The position numbers and the translations under genes are program-made. From CAZJGF01 sp964545665 (GTDB lineage: Bacteria; Chloroflexota; Dehalococcoidia; GIF9; AB-539-J10): 18,707 bases of DNA. Location of the stretch: contig CAZJGF010000021.1 in assembly GCA_964545665.1 (NCBI GenBank), positions 1 through 18,707 of the forward strand, written 5' to 3'. This document shows, one piece after another, positions 13,762 through 18,707 of this stretch. Under the pieces are notes generated by a model, which was not told where the DNA came from, made no database searches, and worked only from the letters and a program-made list of their open reading frames with translations. Numbering within the stretch: position 1 is the first letter of the stretch; each line of letters opens with the position of its first letter.

Positions 13762-14490
13762 TTAGCTTTCACCCATATATATCTCTTGAATCTGTCCATT
13801 TGTTAGAAGCTCTCTACCCGGGCCTTCCATCAAGGTCTTGCCCACGTCAAGCACATAACCACGATGGCATAGTTCGAGAGCTCTTCGAACATTCTGTTCA
13901 ATAATCAGTAAAGCCGCGCCTTGCCCATTTATCTCCTCTAACTTAGTCATTATATCCTTAACCAATCTAGGAGCTAGACCAGCCGAGGGCTCATCCAGAA
14001 GAAGGAGCTTGGGTTGTAACATAAGTGCTCTTCCAAAGGCAATCATCTGACGCATGCCTCCACTCAATGTCCTCACCGGCGATTTCGCTCTCTCCTTAAC
14101 AGAAGGGAACAGCTCATAAACCCTTTCTTTGTTTTTCTTGATCTCTTGGGACAAATTAAGAATATAGGCACCCATCTCCAGATTTTCCTCCACCGTTAAG
14201 GAAGGAAATACATTGTTCTCTTGCGGAACATAACAAATTCCCCGTCTGATAATCTCAAACGGCTCTAACATGGTTATGTCTTCCCCCTGATAAACAATCT
14301 CTCCTCTTTCTGGTCTAAGAAGCCCAAAGATCGTTTTCATCATGGTCGATTTTCCACTTCCATTAGGACCCACGACAGAAACTATCTCGCCGTCTCTCAC
14401 GAAGATATCAACCCCATTTAAGACTTTGACCTCACCATATCCGCCATGCAGATCCTTTAATTCAAGCAAAACCTCAGGCAACGAAATCAC
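13762..14490 (-). CDS. livF: ABC transporter ATPase, LivF type
   Basis: One of two ATPases driving a LIV-type amino-acid importer. The 242-residue product has Walker A GPNGSGKST (41-49), the Q-loop region ICYVPQENNVFPSLTVEENL, signature LSGGM (142-146), Walker B LLLLDEP (162-168) and IIEQNV with Gln where LivG has His, typical for LivF. It starts at a GTG that overlaps the livG stop (GTGA), with AGGAGCGAG upstream. It is the last gene of the transporter operon; no terminator is visible before the trp promoter. Confidence 0.9.
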   Translation of the reverse strand: MISLPEVLLELKDLHGGYGEVKVLNGVDIFVRDGEIVSVVGPNGSGKSTMMKTIFGLLRPERGEIVYQGEDITMLEPFEIIRRGICYVPQENNVFPSLTVEENLEMGAYILNLSQEIKKNKERVYELFPSVKERAKSPVRTLSGGMRQMIAFGRALMLQPKLLLLDEPSAGLAPRLVKDIMTKLEEINGQGAALLIIEQNVRRALELCHRGYVLDVGKTLMEGPGRELLTNGQIQEIYMGES

Positions 14491-15251
14491 CTCGCTCCTA
14501 AATACGCTTCAATCACCTTTTCATCTTTTCTTATGGACTCGGGAGCGCCTTGGGCTATTATTTTCCCTTCATTCATCACGTAAACCACGTCGCTAATGCT
14601 CATAATGCTCTTCACGTTATGCTCAATTATCAGTATAGTCAAACCCTTTTGCTTTAGCCTCCTAACATGCTCATTTATTTCACCACCCAAGGATGGATTT
14701 ACTCCTGCTAAAGGCTCGTCCATCAGAATGAGCTTGGGATCAAGCATAAGCATCCTCCCAATTTCAAGGAGTTTTTTCTGACCACCGGAGAGATTCCCGG
14801 CATACTCATACCTTAGCTCATAGAGATTTAGGAATTTAAGCATTTCCACTGCTTTGTCCTCGATCAGCTGTTCTTGTTCTCCCACTGCCCGCGGTCTGAA
14901 CCAAACATTTGCCACATCTTCACCTAACTGCGATTGGGCGGCAAGTTTTAAGTTATCTAGCACCTGCAATTTTCTTAAGGAGCGAGTTATCTGAAATGTC
15001 CTCCCTAGCCCAAGGCTAACTCTTTTATGGGCCGGCAAATGGGTAATCTCCCATCCCTCTAGAAATATCCTCCCTGAATCGGGAGCTATTAGACCAGACA
15101 GAACTTCAAACAAGGTGGTTTTTCCCGCTCCATTCGGTCCTATAAGGCCAGCTATTACTCCCTTCCTTACATCAAGATGGCACTTGTCCACTGCTCTTAA
15201 TCCGCCAAAGGTTCTAGTGAGGTTCTGGACTGAAAGCGCAAGTCTATCCAT
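14487..15251 (-). CDS. livG: ABC transporter ATPase, LivG type
   Basis: Second ATPase of the importer. The ATG at 15251 is preferred (254 residues) because GGAGAGATAGG precedes it; a TTG at 15269 overlapping the livM stop would add six residues. Walker A GPNGAGKT (38-45), the LivG-type GRTFQITRSLRKLQVLDNL segment, signature LSGGQ (154-158), Walker B LILMDEP (174-180) and the switch histidine in IIEHNV (His211) are present. It is coupled to livF by GTGA. The motifs place it in the branched-chain/HAAT subfamily, where substrate range is set by the binding protein and permeases. Confidence 0.9.
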   Translation of the reverse strand: MDRLALSVQNLTRTFGGLRAVDKCHLDVRKGVIAGLIGPNGAGKTTLFEVLSGLIAPDSGRIFLEGWEITHLPAHKRVSLGLGRTFQITRSLRKLQVLDNLKLAAQSQLGEDVANVWFRPRAVGEQEQLIEDKAVEMLKFLNLYELRYEYAGNLSGGQKKLLEIGRMLMLDPKLILMDEPLAGVNPSLGGEINEHVRRLKQKGLTILIIEHNVKSIMSISDVVYVMNEGKIIAQGAPESIRKDEKVIEAYLGAR

Positions 15252-15265
15252 CCTATCTCTCCGAT

Positions 15266-16165
15266 TCAAAAAGTTAGCTCCCTTCTATTCCCCAAGATTC
15301 CCTGAGGCCGATAAAGCATAAGGACAACTAGCAGAACACCTATAAGCGCCATTCTCAACGCTGCAAAAGTGAAATCGGACAAAGGGACAAGAGGACTCAA
15401 GAATCTCGTCCCACTGAGGAAAATCCATAGTACTAAGGCACCTAATATGGTCCCCGAATAGTTAGCACTCCCACCCAGTATGACAATTATCCAGGCATAG
15501 AAAGTCTCTATAGGATAATAGTAATATGGATTCACATAGCTGTGATAGAAAGCCATCATCATTCCGGCGAAGCCAGCCAGAATTGAGCCGAGCAAGAAGG
15601 CCTGCATTTTATAGCTGGAAACATTCTTCCCCAGCACCTTAGCCACATCCTCATCTTCCCTTATGGATTTCAATACTCTGCCCCAGGGGGATTTCGCCAG
15701 TCTCTGCAAAGCAGCCAAGGCTATTAGTAGCGCTCCCCATATGAATCCTAAGAGAAACAAATCATAGTGCTCAGCTGGTACAATGCTTTCTAAAGGTCGA
15801 GAAAAACCTATGAGTCCTCCTGCGCCTCCAGTGAGCCACCCCTCATTAAGCAAGAAGTACCGCAATATCTCGGCGAATCCGATAGTGACTATAGCCAGAT
15901 AATCGGCCCTGAGCCTTAAAGCAGGTATTGTTAGCAGGGCACCTATACTCCCAGCAATTGCTAGACCTGCCAAAATGGCTAAAGCCAACGGCACTCCATA
16001 TAGGTTCAGTATAACCATAGCGTAAGCCCCAATAGCCATAAAGGCTACATGACCAAAATTTATCAGCCCGCCAAATCCCCACTGAATGTTTAACCCTAGG
16101 GCAAAGAGGGCATATATCCCCACTAGAATAAGCACTGTTGCTGCATAAGGCAATACTGTTTCCAT
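15266..16165 (-). CDS. livM: ABC transporter permease, LivM type
   Basis: Inner-membrane permease of 299 residues with about eight hydrophobic segments. Landmarks are GLNIQWGFGGLINFGHVAFMAIGAYA (residues about 24-49), LRLRADYLAIVTIGFAEILRY (about 84-104), a cytoplasmic loop SPWGRVLKSIREDEDVAKVLGKNV that contacts the ATPases, and the C-terminal ILGGSANYSGTILGALVL. It starts at ATG 16165 after GAGGGATTTGCTTA, 48 nt from livH, and is nearly joined to livG. Confidence 0.9.
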   Translation of the reverse strand: METVLPYAATVLILVGIYALFALGLNIQWGFGGLINFGHVAFMAIGAYAMVILNLYGVPLALAILAGLAIAGSIGALLTIPALRLRADYLAIVTIGFAEILRYFLLNEGWLTGGAGGLIGFSRPLESIVPAEHYDLFLLGFIWGALLIALAALQRLAKSPWGRVLKSIREDEDVAKVLGKNVSSYKMQAFLLGSILAGFAGMMMAFYHSYVNPYYYYPIETFYAWIIVILGGSANYSGTILGALVLWIFLSGTRFLSPLVPLSDFTFAALRMALIGVLLVVLMLYRPQGILGNRRELTF

Positions 16166-16213
16166 TAAGCAAATCCCTCAGAAGTCTTCGGATCTTGTGG
16201 GAGCTTCTTAATA

Positions 16214-17065
16214 CTAAGTAACCTTCCCCATTATTCCCCTCGGTCTAAATATGAGCACAATTATCATCACTATAAAGCTCACTGCTATCTTATACTGGGA
16301 GGGCAAAACAATTAAGCTTATGTCTTGAGCAAGACCGATGGTTAACCCCCCCAACATGGCGCCATATGGATTTCCAATTCCCCCCAGTATAACCGCAGCG
16401 AACATGGGAAGTAACAAGTGAAAACCCATATCAGGTCTTAGAGAGGTCTGCAGCCCATAGAGAAATCCAGCCAGTCCCGCCAGACCCATGCCAATTATCC
16501 ACATCCAGTCTATTACCCTATTCACGTCTATCCCAGAAACCTTAGCCAGAGCTGGTTCATCTGAAGTAGCTCTCATAGCCTTGCCCAATTTTGTTTTCTG
16601 CAGAATATAGTAAAGAAACAGCATGGCAACAACTGCGGCGGCAACAACTGAAATTTGAACTGAGCTAATCCTTACGTCGCCAAGGTGAAAGATTTTGGCC
16701 GAAATGTCATAAAAATAAAGCCCCGGCCCAGCTATCGCCATCAACACATGCCTTGAGGCTATAGCGATGCCTACTGAGACGATAAGCATGGCAACCAGAC
16801 TTCCACCCTTTTTTCTTAAGGGGCGCCAAACTACTTTTTCAAAGCTGAGCCCTATAAGCGAACCTCCAATTATGGCACCAATCGCAGCCAGGAAGATATT
16901 ATTCAGAAACCTCTCGCAGGCAAGCCCCAGGTAAGCGCACACAGCTACCAAGTCGCCATGCGAGAGGTTAGCAAACCTTAAGATTCCAAAGGTTAAGGTT
17001 AATCCTATAGCCCCCAGAGCAATAACACAACCGCTCGTAATTCCCGTAATAACATAATCAATCAC
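16214..17065 (-). CDS. livH: ABC transporter permease, LivH type
   Basis: Companion membrane permease, 283 residues, starting at GTG 17065 with a weak AAGAAGTAGAC site. GAIGLTLTFGILRFANLSHGDLVAVCAY near the N-terminus, the coupling loop KTKLGKAMRATSDEPALAKVSGIDVNRVI and the C-terminal LGGIGNPYGAMLGGLTIG are characteristic of LivH. Around eight membrane segments are evident. It lies 65 nt after the binding-protein gene. Confidence 0.9.
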   Translation of the reverse strand: MIDYVITGITSGCVIALGAIGLTLTFGILRFANLSHGDLVAVCAYLGLACERFLNNIFLAAIGAIIGGSLIGLSFEKVVWRPLRKKGGSLVAMLIVSVGIAIASRHVLMAIAGPGLYFYDISAKIFHLGDVRISSVQISVVAAAVVAMLFLYYILQKTKLGKAMRATSDEPALAKVSGIDVNRVIDWMWIIGMGLAGLAGFLYGLQTSLRPDMGFHLLLPMFAAVILGGIGNPYGAMLGGLTIGLAQDISLIVLPSQYKIAVSFIVMIIVLIFRPRGIMGKVT

Positions 17066-17130
17066 GTCTACTTCTTTGCGAAGCCCTTCCCAAGAGCCTC
17101 TGTTTTGTTCTCCGGCTGAAAGCTCAGACC

Positions 17131-18357
17131 TCAGGAGACTTCTATTTCTCTGATATAGCTAAAATTTCCCTCCTTATCGTATTCCCAGACTCTCGCCGCT
17201 TTCATGAAGACGTCTCCGAATCCATCAAAGGTTATTCGCCCACCGGCTCCTTGGTAGTCAATATCCGTTCCTTCTCTTACCAATCTAAGCGCCTCAGCCA
17301 CATCAGTGACTTCCACACCTGGCGGATTGGCCACCGCCCGCAAATTATCCCTTATCGCCGTGCCATCGTATACGCCAGCCTTCTCAATTGCTAACGCTAT
17401 CAGAACAAAACTGTCATAGACATTGGCTTCGTAAGCAAAAGGCGGCTCGCCGAACCTCGCCTCAAAATCGGCAGGGAATGTTCCTGACTCTGCAGGATAC
17501 GGGGTAGCTCCTCCTACTCCTGCCATGATGTCAGCTCCGACTTCCTGTGGAATTCCCGGGTCCTGAACGCCCTCACAAACAAGGAACTCAAAATCTTCCG
17601 TTACACCCATATCATGAAACTTCTTGAACAACCGGCATCCATCCTCCATAAGCGCGTTTACTTGGATAACATCTGCCGGTTCACTGGAAACCTCGGTGAC
17701 ATACCCCGAAAAGTCAGGAGCTTTAGCATCGTAGATAACGGTTACCAAGACCTCTCCACCTAGCTCTTCAAATTTTTTGGTGAAGATCCCCCCTAAACCT
17801 CTTCCATAGGCATCATCTCTGCAGATGACATTTGCCGTCCTATACCCTTTCTCCCAGGCTAAGATAGCTATGGCAGCAGCTTGAAGGGTATCAGCAGGGC
17901 TAGTTCGGAAGAAGAAATCATCATCCTCTATATCTGTGAGCTCGGCGGCAGTCGCCGAGGGCGATATCATCGGCACCTTGTTCAAAGCAAGTTTCTCATA
18001 GGTTGCCAATGAAACAAAGGACGTCACTCCCCCTACTACAGCTTCAACCTTGTCGATTTTGATCAGTTTTTCCATAGCATCTACGGCGGTTTTCGCATCG
18101 GTTGCCGTATCCTCAACAATCACTTCAATATCTTTGCCCAAAACCCCCCCAGCCGCATTTATGTCCTCAACGGCCAAAACGCCAGCATTGGCAAACGGCT
18201 CCCCAATGAAGCTTAGGTCACCGGTAAGTGGAACTAGATGACCTATCTTTATCGTTTCTGCCGGCTTTGGAGCACAGCCTACTAGAGTCAGAGCTATAGC
18301 TAAGACCAGTATCATGCCAGCCCCAATAACTGCCTGCAACGTTCCTTTCTTTGTCAC
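17131..18357 (-). CDS. livK: Amino-acid ABC transporter substrate-binding lipoprotein, LivK type
   Basis: Extracytoplasmic receptor of the importer, 408 residues, Peripla_BP_6 type. A lipoprotein signal is clear: basic MTKKG, a hydrophobic stretch, then LTLVGC with Cys28 as the lipidation site. The mature part shows IKIGHLVPLTGDLSFIGEPFANAGVLAVEDINAAGG, SPSATAAELT, and RDDAYGRGLGGIFTKKFEELGG, all typical of LIV-binding proteins. The start is GTG 18357, three codons before lysines, with an excellent AAGGAGGTCTAA site. Sequence motifs would give a branched-chain amino-acid annotation, but the upstream leader carries an aromatic-codon attenuator, so Phe, Tyr or Trp may be the real ligand. That is inference from regulation. 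Confidence 0.92.
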   Translation of the reverse strand: MTKKGTLQAVIGAGMILVLAIALTLVGCAPKPAETIKIGHLVPLTGDLSFIGEPFANAGVLAVEDINAAGGVLGKDIEVIVEDTATDAKTAVDAMEKLIKIDKVEAVVGGVTSFVSLATYEKLALNKVPMISPSATAAELTDIEDDDFFFRTSPADTLQAAAIAILAWEKGYRTANVICRDDAYGRGLGGIFTKKFEELGGEVLVTVIYDAKAPDFSGYVTEVSSEPADVIQVNALMEDGCRLFKKFHDMGVTEDFEFLVCEGVQDPGIPQEVGADIMAGVGGATPYPAESGTFPADFEARFGEPPFAYEANVYDSFVLIALAIEKAGVYDGTAIRDNLRAVANPPGVEVTDVAEALRLVREGTDIDYQGAGGRITFDGFGDVFMKAARVWEYDKEGNFSYIREIEVS

Positions 18358-18444
18358 TTAGACCTCCTTCTATTTCTTCCTTGCCAAAATATGCCCTGAT
18401 ATGAGAATCCTCGCTTTACATCCGTCACCCCCTTTCGGTTTCCT

Positions 18445-18479
18445 AAAACAAGAAATCCTCCCGCTTGGGAGGATTTCTT
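18445..18479 (-). terminator. Attenuator terminator upstream of livK
   Basis: On the minus strand a perfect 13-bp stem (AAGAAATCCTCCC / GGGAGGATTTCTT, 18450-18479) with loop AAGC is followed by GTTTT. It lies between the promoter and the first structural gene, so it must act as a conditional terminator. Its 5' arm plus loop (CCTCCCAAGC, 18463-18472) is also complementary to an upstream segment. Confidence 0.9.
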
Positions 18480-18583
18480 CAGCTTTTCCACTTCTCTCTT
18501 GGTTGTTACGCTTCCATTCCAAAAGCCTCCCAAGCGCATTTCGTGCGCCAAAAGTAGAAACCAAAATAGTATACATGAGAGGC
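18445..18583 (-). promoter_or_regulatory. Transcription attenuator with 1:2, 2:3 and 3:4 pairings
   Basis: Segment 1 is GCCTCTCA (18583-18576), inside the leader ORF just before the aromatic run. Segment 2 is TGGGAGGC, within GCTTGGGAGG (18535-18526). Segment 3 is CCTCCCAAGC (18472-18463) and segment 4 is GGGAGG in the terminator's 3' arm. Pairing 1:2 is 8 bp with one G-U; 2:3 is a perfect 10 bp (antiterminator); 3:4 is the 13-bp terminator. A ribosome stalled early in the YYFGFYFW run would cover segment 1 and free segment 2 to pair with 3, allowing livKHMGF expression. A ribosome reaching the stop would mask segment 2 and favour termination. Confidence 0.8.
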
Positions 18584-18598
18584 CATATAAGCTTTCAT
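18506..18598 (-). CDS. Aromatic-rich attenuator leader peptide
   Basis: Unannotated 30-codon ORF, ATG 18596-18598 to TAA 18506-18508. Ten residues are aromatic, including the uninterrupted run YYFGFYFW at codons 10-17 (18571-18548), plus Trp23 and Phe26. The stop lies 26 nt before the terminator stem, the spacing expected of a classic leader peptide. The ribosome-binding site is weak (AGGAATTGGGCGGGAT), and an in-frame ATG at codon 5 is an alternative start. Two other frames that cross the terminator have no such composition. A leader of this make-up would sense Tyr- and Phe-tRNA charging, and possibly Trp, by ribosome stalling. Confidence 0.78.
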   Translation of the reverse strand: MKAYMASHVYYFGFYFWRTKCAWEAFGMEA

Positions 18599-18623
18599 AT
18601 CCCGCCCAATTCCTAGCGCAGTA

Positions 18624-18653
18624 ATTGTAAATATGGAGCAATAGGTTTGTCAA
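18624..18653 (-). promoter_or_regulatory. Sigma-70-type promoter of the liv-type operon
   Basis: The minus strand has a perfect -35 TTGACA (18648-18653), an 18-bp spacer and -10 TACAAT (18624-18629). Transcription would begin near 18617, about 19 nt before the leader-peptide ATG and 260 nt before livK. The remaining 54 nt to the window edge show nothing interpretable. Confidence 0.75.
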
Positions 18654-18707
18654 GACGCTCACCTTGCATCCGGCATCTGATACTGTGAGACTAAACGCTG
18701 GCAACAT

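Noticed and set aside
18370..18576. 68-residue minus-strand ORF beginning MYTILVSTFG
   Set aside because: It reads through the terminator hairpin in a different frame from the aromatic leader and has no ribosome-binding site.
18445..18616. T-box riboswitch in the livK leader
   Set aside because: There is no UGGNACC element before the terminator and the leader is short; peptide attenuation fits every segment instead.
18354..18707. 117-residue minus-strand ORF running to the window edge
   Set aside because: It crosses the promoter, attenuator segments and terminator hairpin and overlaps the livK start. Its sequence is low in protein-like features; the 30-codon aromatic leader in another frame explains the region better.

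Overview
The window reads as an ordinary bacterial chromosome segment, AT/GC balanced, with tight operons, Shine-Dalgarno sites and sigma-70-type promoters. A tRNA-sensing T-box, a stand-alone TrpB2 next to a canonical TrpB, and the acpP-plsX / DegV-DhaL-fabF lipid clusters would fit a Chloroflexota (Dehalococcoidia-like) or related Gram-positive-like lineage. That placement is an inference from gene content, with low to moderate confidence. No mobile element, CRISPR array, rRNA or tRNA gene was seen.

Layout. Positions 1-1331 (+) hold the C-terminal part of a TlpA-type thioredoxin and a DegV/FakB protein. They converge on a long series of minus-strand genes. In minus-strand order from the right edge these are: (1) 18707-13762, a promoter, a regulatory leader and a livKHMGF-type ABC transporter; (2) 13719-6952, a promoter, a tryptophan T-box, a small ORF, a free-standing RAM domain (Lrp/AsnC ligand-binding type), trpD, trpC, trpF, trpB, trpA, a second small ORF and trpB2; (3) 6709-4565, a promoter, acpP, plsX and a metallo-beta-lactamase-fold hydrolase; (4) 4508-1370, an extended -10 promoter, a second DegV/FakB, a short FakA-like DhaL protein and fabF.

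The most interesting content is regulatory. The liv-type transporter is preceded by an unannotated 30-residue leader peptide (18598-18506, minus) with a Tyr-Tyr-Phe-Gly-Phe-Tyr-Phe-Trp run. Downstream RNA segments can form mutually exclusive 1:2, 2:3 and 3:4 hairpins, the last being an intrinsic terminator. This is the classic design of an amino-acid attenuator, and it suggests that a transporter that would be called branched-chain is controlled by, and perhaps carries, aromatic amino acids. The adjacent trp operon has a T-box whose specifier reads UGG (Trp), with a clear antiterminator/terminator pair. Two further small ORFs share the peptide core LRIWRRPSGAEIS, each with its own Shine-Dalgarno site. 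One sits just after the T-box terminator at the head of the trp operon, the other between trpA and trpB2. They share a 37-nt identical block that can fold into a GC-rich hairpin, and look like a paired trp-associated leader or regulatory peptide that I cannot match to a named family.

Metabolically, the trp operon covers anthranilate to tryptophan (TrpD, F, C, A, B) but has no trpE/trpG here. The lipid genes form a plausible path: a FakA/FakB-type fatty-acid kinase makes acyl-phosphate, PlsX links acyl-phosphate with acyl-ACP, and AcpP and FabF carry and elongate the chain. The FakA-like protein, however, lacks the usual C-terminal FakB-binding domain.
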